Position numbers and translations under genes: made by a program. This document shows, piece after piece, positions 44,480 through 56,087 of a stretch of DNA of 64,000 nucleotides. This stretch comes from Ampelocalamus luodianensis (taxonomy: Eukaryota > Streptophyta > Magnoliopsida > Poales > Poaceae). The notes beneath the pieces are model-generated. The model was not told where the DNA came from, did no database searches, and worked only from the letters and a program-made list of their open reading frames with translations. The stretch is from contig CM070633.1 in assembly GCA_036346255.1 (NCBI GenBank), positions 3,100,001-3,164,000 on the forward strand, in the 5' to 3' direction. Every line of letters begins with the position of its first letter. Position 1 is the stretch's first letter.

Positions 44480-46544
44480 ACCATTTGGCCCAGCCACAAT
44501 AAGACCATTCCCTCTCGTCTCTCTCTATCTCTCTCTCTCTCTCTCAACGCGGCGACACAGCCACGACAAATCCAAACGCAATGGTAGGGCGAAGGTAGGA
44601 GGAGCAAGGGCGAGCATAGGTGAGTTCAATCCGAATTACCCGATCCTCAATTCCCAAACCAACAAAAAGCAAAGCAAAATGCCCAAATCAGCAATTTTGT
44701 TTGAGTTAGTTTGAATTGTGATTTGTACATCTTGTATTTTTATGAAATGTAGATCTCAAAGCTTAAAAAAATGAAGAAGTGTGTCGAATTGAAAGACACG
44801 AAGGAAAATCAGCTTAAATTGTTATTTTTTTTTTCTAATTTTACTAAATTATTTGAGATGTTGTCATTAGTACGAATAATTTGTACTTTGATTTTTGCTA
44901 TTGTGCACCTTTATGTTTTACATTAAATAATATTTAGAACTTCGAACATCCATTCTAGAAATCATAGGTCCACCATTGGCTAAGGGCTAGAAATTCCTAC
45001 ATGATCCATAAAAAAGAAAAAAAACTTAGAAACCCTCACATTAATTGGGAGAAAGATAAATATCTACACCACTTATTTTGATAGGGTCAGATTGTAACGA
45101 CATATTAATCCGAAATAGATATTACGGCTATTACAATTATGTAATGAATACAACTATATTTTTCATATTAATTAGAGTTATATAATAATTATAATATTAC
45201 GATATCTATCCGCGCAGTTGCGGACAAATTTCGCTAGATAAATACCAACAACATCAGAAGTTGCATGCATGTGTTTGCCTCCTGCTTCCCAAAAGCCGTA
45301 ATCCAAGTGCCGTCCGGACTCCGGACTTAGCCGTTAAAATGAATGAAGGTCTTCGCAGTCTCGAAAAGTACAAGACATTTCTAAGTTCCTGTCACTGTTA
45401 CAACTTAGACGACGAAGTCACTGGTCTTGTACTTATGTTCCAGTACTACTATTCTTTAACTAAATTGTACTGCTCTCGCTGACTTTTGGCCGCATGACCT
45501 GGAACTGAAACTTTCTCGCGTTATTGCTTCTGGAAGCTATCCATTAACCAAGTAATGATATAATGATATAAAAGTATGTACAATGGTATAGATAACTATT
45601 ATCAATAGTACCTATCTATGTCATTTATAGATAATACTAAAAATATCTTCTATAATGGGTTATCTTTTTACATGTCTCTATAAGCAGCTTCTCCATATAT
45701 AATACGTCTTATTTCTCGTATTACACTCGACTACTGCATAAGAGATGGTTCAATTTTCTATGCTCCCCTATCTCATCCACACCATCTCGTGTTCTGCGTG
45801 ACATGACTTACAGACAGCTAGCGTCACACTATTGTACATGCTCTAAGCATTTCCAATTTTTGTCATAACATACAAGTACGTACATGAGTACATCACGTAG
45901 GTCTAAACCGTCCAGCACGATGGGGAGATTTTTTTATTAAATAATTTTTTTAAAAATATTTTGTCAATAACCGCTACCAAATTTAATTTTCCAATATGAC
46001 CTTTTTTGCCACACCATGATCCGTGGCGTGCGACTTGAGTAAGGAGGTGCCACATAGGACCGCCACGTACGGCAGTGAGTCCACGGTTATCAATACGTGG
46101 CATCTGGTTGGAGAGGCAGCCGACACCCTAGCCTCATGGGTGTGGCAAAGGAACGACCCCACGTACGCATAAATTGCCACTCATTCCCTCTCCTTTATTC
46201 TTCCATGCTTAGACCGGGTGTAAGATCGAGTAGGCCAACTAGAGGGGGGGTGAATAGGCGTTTTAAAACTTCTATGCGCTAAAACCGATTTCTAATGCAG
46301 AAGCTAATAGAAATACGGTTTTGCACAATTAAAGCCTAAATCAACTAGGTTCAACTAAGTGCACCAACAATACAAGTCTATTGATAATAATCAATTAAGC
46401 ATGAACTCGTAAGCAATTCAATTTAAGCAATGTAAAGCAAGCATTCATATACAATGAATGTAAATGCAATATGGTAGAGCTCAAGAATACAAACCACAAG
46501 ATGACACGGCGATGTTTTACCCTGGTGATCGGAGACTTGCCGGT
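44480..46544. repeat. Duplicated segment D, copy D2 (left part)
   Basis: Begins at 'accatttggcccagcc' exactly where gag stops and matches D1 from 38655. It contains the MITE copy 45576-45839 and the start of the minus-strand LTR element at 46219 (TGTAAGATCGAG). It is interrupted after CCGGT at 46544 by the solo LTR. Confidence 0.92.
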
Positions 46545-48394
46545 TGTAACAGCCCTAACTTAGGGTTTGTATTTCAAATGTAAAATTTTGAGGAGAAATA
46601 AAAACTTTTGTTGTCTCTTCAAATCATTTGAAAGTTTCTACAATTTTCCCTAGCAATTTCCAATTTTTAGAATTTAATTCTTGTGATTGGAAATTGTTGT
46701 TATCAGATTCTTAGCTTTCAAACTTATGATCATCCTCTGAAATTATTTTTCCTATCATCTTGATCATCCTATCTACCTCCCTGAATTATTTCACAATTTT
46801 TAGATTTTGTTTGCTATTTCATATGGCCAAGTCAACTCTGTTTGAAATCTGGTCAAACTCCCTGTACAGCAGCTTGTGAATTTTCTCTAGAACAATGCAG
46901 TGCATAAAAAGTTCTGGAAAAATTATACAAGGTTGTCCTCTGTCCCTAGTAGCTACCATAAAAAGTTCGAAATTTTTGGAGCTAAGGAGCTACCTCTAAA
47001 AATTCCCCAAAACCTTCTCTATCTTTTAAATCAAATTCTAAAGGTACTGTTCCTCGGGCCCGAACCCAACTCAGGCTCGAGTCCGACTCGCACACTTGGT
47101 TCGGTCGCGTCAACTAATCGCACCGCCCGAGTCCAATTGATCGCGACCGTCCGATGCAAATCGAACGATCCACGTCGCGTGCGCAACCGACCTGTCCGAA
47201 TGCATACATCGATCTCAGCCGTCCAATTCAGATCCATCGGTCGACACGTTCCTGATCAAATCAAACCACCGGTTCGCAGCGCTTTGTGAGTCACTGACTG
47301 GTGGACCCCACTTGTCAGCTTCGTCCTCGTCCTCTCCGCGTCTCACCGGAGCGCACCGGCGATCACGCATGTGTGCCACGTACCTCGTCGCTGCCACCTA
47401 TTTGCCCTCGTGTCTGTCCGTGGAGCATCGCCAGAGCTTTATAACCTCACCGCACTCACTCATTCATCGTTTCCTTCGCTGTCTCACTTTCTCCGCCCGC
47501 TTCTGCTTTCGGCGGCGAAGAGGCGAAGGTAGCGCCACGTGTTAGCGCCGCCTTGATCCCGCAACCACACCGCCGTGATCCACGCCGACGCCTCCATTTT
47601 GCCCAACCCGGTCCTTGGCGCCCGATGGATCACCAGGGCGATATCGTCGTCTCGCCTCCGGTTGCGGCGGTCCCGCAAGCTTGCTAGTTCTCGGTGAGTC
47701 TCTAACCTCGTCTCTTGGTCCTCGTGATCGCAATCCTCCTCTCGAGTCTAACGGTGGGCTCGTTTCTGTCTTTCGTGCATCGTGGAAGTCGTGCGGGTGT
47801 TTCTTCCTCGCGCACGGTGTTCCGCCGCCGTGGCAATTCCGGCCGCCTCGGACCTTCTTCTTCGACTTTGTCTTGTGCTTATTGCTCCTGGAGTCGAGGC
47901 GATCCCGTGGCGCAACTTCTCGAAGCTGCTCGAAGTCTGTAGCGCCTTCTCTGCGAGAGCCGTAGCTTCTTCTCCGCCTCCGGCCGTCGTGGGCCCATCT
48001 CCGGCGACCATTGGGCTCCGCGTCATCGGCATCAAGTTCGTGGAGCTGCGGTGCACCCGTGCGTGCCATCCCGAGCTCGAGCCTCGGCCATTCTCGGATC
48101 CCCACCTCGCCGTCGCGGCCGCGTGTGGGAACTCCGTCGAGCCGCCGGTAGCTAAGGTCTAATCCCCTTCTTAAGCTCTAATCGTCTTTTAGTTTGTATC
48201 TCTGGCTTGTGGGCCCTTGCTGTTAATCACGTTTAGAAATCGTTTAATCCAACCGTTGCATTTCACTTTGTGTCTCTGTCATGTGGGCCCGGAATGTCAG
48301 TTGGGGTTGTGTAGTGTTATTAATGCGTTTTCTCTGTCGGCAAGCGTATTTCTCTGTGAGTATATGTTAGAAGTACACTTTGATATGTCAAAGA

Positions 48395-48423
48395 CGTATT
48401 CTTAGAATACGCCTTCGACGTCA
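48395..48423 (+). promoter_or_regulatory. Hairpin plus TTCGACGTCA box in the LTR
   Basis: GTATTC-TTA-GAATAC is followed directly by GCCTTCGACGTCA. The TACGCCTTCGACGTCA block recurs at 12586-12601, 14693-14708 (TATGCATTCGACGTCA) and, degraded, 60333-60349. Its reverse strand contains TGACGTC, the core bound by plant TGA-type bZIP factors. Confidence 0.5.
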
Positions 48424-49703
48424 CCTTATGCGGCGATCCGCTCAGTCGGCGTTTTGCGCGGCCCGCTGTCGATGGTGGGGCTAGCTGCGTGCGTCGGTAG
48501 AAGAAGTATTAAGTGCTTTAGTATTTCAAATGCTTTTACATTAATCGTTAATTCATTTAAACTTAGAAAATGCATAACTAATTCAATTTTTATCCAAATT
48601 GTATGAAACCAGTCTTGTTAATTTTCATTTTAAGTGTGCTATTTGATAAAATTAACTTCACCCATGTCTCTGTAGCAAAAATCTGTTAGCTAATAAAATG
48701 ATGTCTTATGTATCTTCTAAATTAGAAAATGCATATCTCTTCCAATAATTGTCCAAATTAAATGAACCCAATTCAGTAAAATTTCATTTTCAGTATACTA
48801 ACTATTAGGATAGATTTTATACACTGGTTCTGTTCATGAAAATTTGTTAAGTAATTAACTAGTGACTTGTTGTGTTTTTAGCTTAGAAAATTCATAGAAA
48901 ATTGCTAATAACTTAAAATGATTTGTTCTCTGTTTCTAAAATTCTGTTATTTCATGCTTAGGCTCTTTATGCGAGTTTTGGCTTATTTGATGTTGTTGAA
49001 TGTTTGAGTTTTGTCGGTGTTATTCGTTCTTATTTCTTTGTTATGTTCGATCGTTAGGCTTCGATATTTGCGGCAACCCCGAGGACGATCCTCCGCACCA
49101 TATTGAGCAACAGTGCCGTGCAAAGATTTGATCATGATAATCCCGAGACTTTAAATTCTAATATTTTGTTTCAAATTGTATGTATGCATTGCTTAATTTG
49201 TGTTAAAATGGATTAGTTAAATCCGTAGTGCATATCCTGTAGACAAATATTGATCTCTACTACCGAGCCTAGGTTATTTCTTTGTGATTAGAGATCATTG
49301 GATGATTTCTTGTCACTTAGTAGATACGATTTCATTGCTTAGACATGCTTAGTATCAGAGAACTGGGTGGTTATCGACTTTAGTCGGTAACCTTGATCAC
49401 ACAAAATTTACTACAACTTTATGTTTCACATTTTGCTATGTTTAATTGCAAAACTAAAAATGAAAACAAAAATGATTTGGACGCGGGCACAATGGTAAGA
49501 TTGGTGTGATCTTTTGGGTGTGACTGGAAAGGTGCCCGGGTCAATTAAGGACCGAACATCTTGTGAGTGAATTTTTATCCAGGCATTTCGGCGTGCTAAC
49601 CACACTAGAGTATATGGGACCTCTCTTGACCTAGTACTTTGGCGTGTATTGGCTCGGTCGCAGGAGGTCGCGGGAGGGATGGAGGTGGGAGCATGGTAGT
49701 TGT

Positions 49704-49779
49704 CCGAAAAGCTTTATCCTGAGTGGGTAGTTGTCTTTTCGGCTTTACCATGTAAGCGTATGGGTTTCTATCCATACGA
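49704..49779 (+). other. Two LTR-internal hairpins
   Basis: CCGAAAAG (49704-49711) pairs with CTTTTCGG (49735-49742). CGTATGG pairs with CCATACG around 49758-49779. They lie upstream of the palindrome block as in the 1576-1647 region. Confidence 0.6.
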
Positions 49780-50258
49780 GCGGCTCGGGGTTGATACACA
49801 ATATTGGAAACAGTCTCGTAGGACTTAGCTGTGCCGGCATACCTTCGGAAGTGTGCTTTGGCTTAAAGGCGGTCTGAGGTGTGGGTGCGATGGTACACCT
49901 GCAGGTTAAAAACTATTCGAATAGCCTCGTCCTAGGTGATGGACACGCTTGGGTAAGCTTTTCAAGAGTTAGACTACAACATTTAAATTAAAACTTGATG
50001 GGTGGTACGAATCTGGGATTCGTGCTATTGTTGTGGTGACTATTGGGATAGTCACTTCTAGGTTGTTTATCTTTCGCTTTTGTTATTGTTATCATTACTG
50101 TTATTTCAATCTTAAAAATGAATTGCAAACTTGCCTTTAAAACTGTATTACATTATTGCAAATAAAGTTGGCTTTATGCAAATGAAACATATGACCTCCA
50201 CCAAATAAGCCTGCATGTAGCATATGAACAGGTCTGTTAGTTCACACGTCAGTCTTGC

Positions 50259-50283
50259 GGGTACAAAGACAATCTTTGTACTC
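50259..50283 (+). other. Conserved LTR hairpin, copy d (11-bp stem)
   Basis: GGGTACAAAGA pairs with TCTTTGTACTC (one G-T pair), loop CAA. AG at 50311-50312 follows a T-rich run, then AGGAAGAAGG. Confidence 0.75.
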
Positions 50284-50645
50284 AGGTGCTTTGCTTAATG
50301 TTTTTGTTGCAGAGGAAGAAGGTGAGCCTCGGGGCCTCACTTCGTGAGTGTCTTTGTCGCCGTGGGTGACGACTAGTCTTGGCGGTCCGGTCGGATGCCT
50401 TGTGGGTTGAAGGCACGCTGATTGGCTTTGTTTATAGCCATCTTATGGCACTTTTGCTTCCGCTGTCGTTCTTGTCTATTTGTGTATCTTGTGGCCTGTC
50501 GGCCTATGTCTGTAATATTGTTACTATTTGTTTATCTTCCGTTTGTAGTGTAATGTTTGGACTCTATGTTTTGAATGGAGTTGATGTCTAATTTTGTAAC
50601 GAGGTGCGTATACTGCTTTCTGGGAAGTATACATATCTCGAGGAT

Positions 50646-50710
50646 CAGTTTATTTGATTTGTGATGCTAGGATCAGGTGGTTGGTTAAGCATTACAAGCC
50701 AAATAAACTG
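50646..50710 (+). other. LTR 3'-terminal hairpin
   Basis: CAGTTTATTTG (50646-50656) pairs perfectly with CAAATAAACTG (50700-50710); the LTR ends 11 nt later. A further stem GTATACT/AGTATAC precedes it at 50608-50632. Confidence 0.75.
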
Positions 50711-51230
50711 GGGTCCTCACACCGGTCTCCCCTAATCCATGTTGAGGGAAACCCAAACCAATTGGGCCGGCTCCACAAATTAAGCCTTCCTCCGAGGTAT
50801 CAAACACCTCGCTCCACTAGGGTTGTTCTTACTCCACTCCGGAGATGGCGAGCACCAAACCACTCACAAATGCCCGGGTCTTCTCACAAGCTTTACTTGA
50901 GAAGATCACCGATGCACGACGTCTCCACGCCATCTAGGTGTCGGCAAACACCAAGAGTAACAAGTCTCCAACTTTCACTTGAACCAATCAAGTGTCAAAG
51001 CTCTCGTGGATACTAAATCCACCACTTAATGCAACACATGCAATATGATTTGCCTGTCAAACCTCACTAAGTGCAACACATGCACAAATGGGAGTAGAGG
51101 GCTTGCTCTTAACTCAAAGGAATGTTTAGGGGCACCAGCAACCTCTCCTCACATGGCCAAGGTGGGTATTTATAGTCCACACACAAAAACTAGCCGTTGG
51201 GGAGAGATTCCAGAGAATCTGGATGAAATC

Positions 51231-51669
51231 GGTCTGACCGCCAACTAATGGCTGGTCGGACCGCCCGAGCGCCAACGGCTATAAAACTAGCTATTGGACT
51301 CACAATCGGTCTGACCGTCAACCAATGGACGGTCAGACCACTCACCGGTCAGACCGCCAGAGGGGCCGGTCAGACCGCTCAACAGAGCAACCGAGCAATC
51401 CAGAAAACACCTCTTTTGGAAAACACGTACCGCCATAAAAATTTCGGTACTACCGCACTCCGGTAGTACCGTTTCTAACAGCCGGTACTACCGTAGGTCG
51501 GTCAGACCGCCCATAACACGTCGGTCAGACCGCTCGGCCGAAACCCAGAAAAGTTGCTCTCTGGAAAAAACTGACAGCAGCGTTTAACCGCGAGGCCGGT
51601 CAGACCGCGCTCATGCCGCCGGTCAGACCGTAAGCACATGTCAGACCGCTAACAAGGGTGGTCAGACCG
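51231..51669. repeat. Cluster of GGTCNGACC palindromes
   Basis: About twelve copies of GGTCAGACCG or GGTCTGACCG / GGTCGGACCG (for example 51231-51240, 51254-51263, 51660-51669) at irregular spacing. A hairpin with arms CGGTACTACCG and CGGTAGTACCG (51445-51471, loop CACTC) lies among them. Confidence 0.85.
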
Positions 51670-52105
51670 CTGACAATCACCAAGACTGAGAACAGACTTT
51701 GCACATTTGCTTCAACTCAATTTGCAAAAACATATTTGCCAATTGACGCAATATGTACACAAGAGATGGAAGCTAGATTCTCAACAAGTTGCAAAACACA
51801 TTTGCCATCTTTTAGAATCAATACCACAAGGAATAAGGTACATGGACTTAAACTGTTTGCAAAACACATTCGCAAACTAAAGTCACATGCTACAAGGAAT
51901 AACCATGAGCCTCAACTATTTGCAAAACGCATTCGCAAATATAGGCAACATGTTAAGTTGAGCTAGAGCAAACACAATGAGCTATCAACACATGACTAAC
52001 TCAAGCTACTAGACAAAGACCCCTTTTAATAGTACGGTAACCTATTCTAGCAATCCGGTCTCCCAACCAAACACCGAGACCGGTAAAAGACTAGGAACGA
52101 ATCCT

Positions 52106-52648
52106 CACTACTACAGAAACAATCATCACAGACGGTTCGGAACCCTCATCACAGACGGTTTTTATATGGGTAGCGGCTCAAATGGGAATGGGCAGGGGGT
52201 ACTCCAGGTATTTATAGCGGCGAGGATATCACAGACGGTTCAAAATATGAACTGTCTGTGATATACACATATCACAGACGGTTTTTAAATAGAACCGTAT
52301 GTGAAATATCACGGACGGTTCTATTAAAAAACCGTATGTGATAATCTCCCGTATCACCGACGGTTTTTATATAGAACTGTCCGTGATATTTCACATACGG
52401 TTCTATTTAAAAACCGTCTGTGATAAGGGAGATTATCACAGACGGTTTATTAATAGAACCGTCTGTGATCACAGACGGTTCTATTAATGAACCGTCTGTG
52501 ATATATGCCTATCACAGACGGTTATTAATAAGAACCGTCTGTGATAGGCCGGCACTACAAATGCCGCGTCCCAACAGACCCAACACAGACGGATTCAAAT
52601 GAACCCGTCTGTGATGGGGTGTCTACTATAGCCTGTTTTGTAGTAGTG
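52106..52648. mobile_element. CACTA-type MITE made of eight consecutive hairpins
   Basis: Ends CACTACTACAGAAACA and TGTTTTGTAGTAGTG, flanked by a 3-bp CCT duplication (52103-52105, 52649-52651), as for CACTA elements. Inside, eight inverted repeats with ATCACAGACGGTT-like and AACCGTCTGTGAT-like arms lie at 52227-52263, 52270-52308, 52307-52343, 52352-52388, 52387-52425, 52435-52469, 52468-52502 and 52510-52546. The start matches the CACTA element at 61313. No coding capacity. Confidence 0.95.
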
Positions 52649-53688
52649 CCTTAGCCCTAGCTAGTCATACCTTTGCCTTGCGCAACCACTTGAAGCTTGA
52701 TGATGCACATCCTCGCTTCAAGTCCGGGTTATTGACTTAATGCCCATCAACATATGATGACATCTTTCATCCCAAGTCTTGACATGCATTAACTCATAAT
52801 GCATTCTTCACTTGATCTCCATCAACACATGATGGATTCTTCTTGACTTGATGATCAACTCATGATCATTTCCACTTCTTGAACTTGATATGCATCGACG
52901 CGTGATGCATCTTTTACTCCAAGCTCTTTACTTCAATATCATCAACCCATGATGATATTCTTCTCTTGATATCATCAACACATGATGATATTCTTCTTCT
53001 TCAAAAATCTTGACTTGATGACGATCAACTCATGATGTCATCCGAAGTCTTCAATCACCTAAAACATAACCTATTCATCCAACTCATGGAAAATATTAGT
53101 TCTACGAGGTGATTGTCATTAACTACCACAACATACCATTAACTCATAATGGTGGGACAAGATACCACAATCTTTCCCTCTTTGATAATTGATGACAACC
53201 AACACAATTACAGATAATTGAATGTAATTGGTATGAGTATATATAAACTACAAAAGTTATGTATACTCAAAAGATATATGAGCATATATGAACTACGCAA
53301 GCCTCATATGCCCATATGAATATATACGAACTACACAAGTTGTATATATTCAAGAATGTGAGTATATATGAACTACACAAGTTACATATACTCTCTTATA
53401 CTCATATGAATATATTAACTACACAAGTTAAATATATTCAAGGATATGTTTCAAAGTAAGGATCCCAAATATATGTGGAAAGGAAATATAGATCAATACT
53501 AATGAAACCACAAAATATAGAGTGAACTCCTCCTAAATGTGTGCATACACGAATGTGTAATAAAGACATATGCACATATTCAAGTTAACCTTTTGGTGAA
53601 GTTCAACCTATATTTTGGATCCGAGGAATGCAACAAGATATAATAAAATGATATCGAATGCATACCTCTTTGATCTTTAAATCCAACT

Positions 53689-53931
53689 GAGACTAAACAT
53701 GAGATATAGCAATATAGAAGAGTTAGTCTCTCAAATAGATTTATCAATATGAACATATCTATTTGGATTTTCCCTTTTATCTCCAAGCTGAGACTAAACA
53801 ATTTGTATAACTATAGAAGTGTTAGTCTCATAAATAGATTTGTCATTTGGAATGCATACCTCATTTGATTTCCACCTTTCTATCCAAGCTGAGACTAAAC
53901 AATAAGTGTATCAATAAGAGTGTTAGTCTCA
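53689..53931. repeat. Three ~101-bp units each carrying a TGAGACTAA/TTAGTCTCA hairpin
   Basis: Stems at 53689-53730, 53789-53830 and 53890-53931, start-to-start spacing about 100 bp. Arms are 8-9 bp and perfect; loops of 24-26 nt vary in sequence. Confidence 0.8.
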
Positions 53932-54339
53932 CAAATGATTTGTCATTAATAACCAAAACTCCATTAACACATAATGGCGGGTCTAGATTCTTCACCGGGC
54001 ACTGGGATGGGCTTTTTTGGGTCGGCCCACGGCACGACATGTCGCAAGCACAACACAGCACGAAGCAGAGGGCCACGCTGCCCTGGCTCCCAAGCACGAT
54101 GGGCAACACGACACGTCTATGTGGGCCGTGCTTGGGCTAGCACGACACGAAATAGGCCTGACGGGCCTAAAGCAGGTATGGCACGTGCTAGGAATGAAGG
54201 AGGCACGACACACGGCAAAGCACGGCGGCACGCGGCAGGGCACCCCACTACGGCAGTGTGGCATGCTGTGCCTTGCCCTATGGCCGGTGCAATCACTCGC
54301 CTGGTCGTCGCCCCGTATGGAGCTCCACGTAGCCGTTGA

Positions 54340-54880
54340 GCGCGCTGCATGCGCCGGTCCTTGCCACAGCGCGCGTGCCGCACCCAGACCATGCTCACCA
54401 CCCCATGCCATGGTCGGACACCGCCCAACACCGGATGTGCTAAGCACGCTATGCGCACCGGTCCTCACCACCACGCGCATTCCACTGTGCCGCTCATCGC
54501 CCGCCCAGCCTCCTCGAGCACGTCTCGCCGTTCCCCTCACCGCCCACTCGACCGTCGCCCCACGTGGAGTCCCACGTCACTGCACTGTGTCGTGCGCGTT
54601 GATCCTTCCCACCGCATGTGTGCTGCCCCGCCACCACGCTCGCCACCCCATGTTGCAGCCTGGCCACCGCCCAATGCCGCGCCGCCGCGTGCGTCCCACC
54701 ATGCCGCCGCCGCCCGCCAAACCTCCTCGAGCACGTCCCGCCATGCCGCTTGCTGCCCACCCGACCGCTGCCCCACGTGGAGCTCCACATTTTGCACTGA
54801 GCACGCCTGTCCTTGCCACCACGCTTGTCGCCCCATGCTGTGTCTGGGCCACCGCCCAACGTCGGATCCGTCGTGGAAAG
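54340..54880. repeat. GC-rich imperfect tandem units (about 210-250 bp)
   Basis: 'cctcctcgagcacgt' at 54509 and 54724, 'cgccccacgtggag' at 54560 and 'gccccacgtggag' at 54771, and 'caccgcccaa' near 54420, 54667 and 54851 show two to three imperfect units. Each full unit carries a CACGTG box. Long ORFs of up to 350 codons run through in several frames of both strands and are explained by composition. A second purine-rich duplication (54905-54975, 55062-55130) follows. Confidence 0.65.
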
Positions 54881-56059
54881 GAGCAGAGGTGGCAGGGGAG
54901 ACAGAGCCCTAGTAGTGGGCGGCAACGGCGGGGTAGGAGAGGCGACGGGGGAGGCGGAGCCTGTGAAGGAGCGCATGTCCCACCAACAGCGGTGTCAGTG
55001 GGAGTGACGAGGGAGGCAGAGAGGGAAAGGGAGGAGAGAAGCAGAGGCGAAGGGGAGGCAAAGCCGTAGTGGTGGGCGACGGCGGTGGGGTAGGAGAGAC
55101 GACGAGGGAGGGGGATCCCAAGGAGCATGCCCACTTCTCCACCCTGGAGGCTACTCGCTTTTCCACCTCAGACGAGAGGGTCGGTGCAAGTAGCGAGTGG
55201 AGGCTCTGGCGACTGACATGCATGGTGTTGGAAGTATATGATGTACAACATAGAAATGGAGAATGAGTGTTAGGTACCATATGCTACTTGTAAATATTGT
55301 CATGCTAAATTATCTGTACACTCAAGTGGAGGAACAGATCATCTCAAGCAGCACGCGGAAGCATGTTTGAAGAAGATAGCGGCTGGACGGACGTAGGGGG
55401 GGAACGTCCAGACCCAGTTTAACTTTGGAGTCGATGGTTCGGTGAGTACATGGATGTACAACCCTCAGGTAGCTAGAGATGAAATTGCTAGATATATAGT
55501 TACTGAGGATCTTCTTATTAGGATAGGCGAAAGCTCTAGTTTCGAGAGAATGATCCAGCACGGTTTTGCCCCCACAATACTGACACGTCAGTAGGAGAAC
55601 AACTGTGTGTGACATGGTAGAACTCTACCAACATAAACTATCATGTTTGAAAAAGAACTTCCTGAAAGTTACCTTTCTGTTTTGCTTTAACCTTAGATAT
55701 ATGGGTTTCATCCTATCAAATGGCAGGCTATCTTAGTGTTGTTGCACATTACTTGGATGACAAATACAACTTGAACAAGCAAGTCATAGGGTTTAGGCCA
55801 ATCGATGAGGCACATGCTGGAGAGGTCATCGCACAACATGTATTAGAGGTCATTCAGGATTTTAAAATAGAGAAGAAAATTAGTGCCATCACTATTGATA
55901 ATGCCTCACCTAACACGATGGCCATGGAGGTTCTCGCACCACATCTAGAGTCCTACACCGGCGGTTTCATCCTTCACTAGAGATGTGTGTGTCACATCCT
56001 TAATCTCATCATGCAGGTGTCGGGACCCAAATTACGATTCCGGAACCCTCTGTGTATGC

Positions 56060-56087
56060 TGCACTAGTCCAGGATCACGCTAGTGCA
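56060..56087 (-). other. LTR 3'-terminal hairpin with compensatory change
   Basis: TGCACTAG and CTAGTGCA, 8 bp. Compared with GTACTAG/CTAGTAC at 14404 and 12474, the second base pair changed from T-A to C-G on both arms. Confidence 0.7.

Larger units (their letters stand above)
46545..50721 (+). mobile_element. Solo LTR of 4,177 bp with perfect target-site duplication
   Basis: Starts TGTAACAGCCC and ends GGTCCTCACA. CCGGT flanks it on both sides (46540-46544, 50722-50726), and D1 shows the uninterrupted site at 40660-40670. Order inside: AT-rich U3 (46560-47040); a TTTATAAC box (47437-47444); a GC-rich leader with spurious ORFs on both strands (47300-48170); a TACGCCTTCGACGTCA box (48408-48423); AT-rich blocks; hairpins at 49704-49779; the palindrome 49913-49924; the conserved hairpin 50259-50283; a splice-like CAG at 50310-50312; and terminal hairpins at 50608-50632 and 50646-50710. 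No internal region remains, so it arose by LTR-LTR recombination. It is unusually long. Confidence 0.95.
50727..53984 (-). mobile_element. LTR-type element (continues D2), non-coding, minus strand
   Basis: Continuation of the element that starts at 46219. 50727-51116 is shared with D1. No pol or gag motif is visible. It contains the GGTCNGACC cluster (51231-51669), an 11-bp hairpin at 51445-51471, a CACTA MITE (52106-52648), 'tcatgatg/catgatga' repeats (52690-53080), ~60-bp 'tatatgaactacacaagtt' repeats (53230-53450) and three hairpin units (53689-53931). On the right it meets the hAT element. The family is not identified. Confidence 0.5.

Noticed and set aside
47542..48162. ORFs of up to 187 codons on both strands
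   Set aside because: They are wholly inside the GC-rich leader of a solo LTR whose boundaries are proven by target-site duplication.
52227..52546. A microRNA gene cluster
   Set aside because: The hairpins are parts of a CACTA MITE and no expression evidence is available; small-RNA production is posed only as a question.
54017..55069. A 350-codon ORF and several overlapping ORFs on both strands
   Set aside because: They lie in GC-rich imperfect tandem repeats, are Pro/Ala/Arg-rich, overlap in almost all frames and show no domain.
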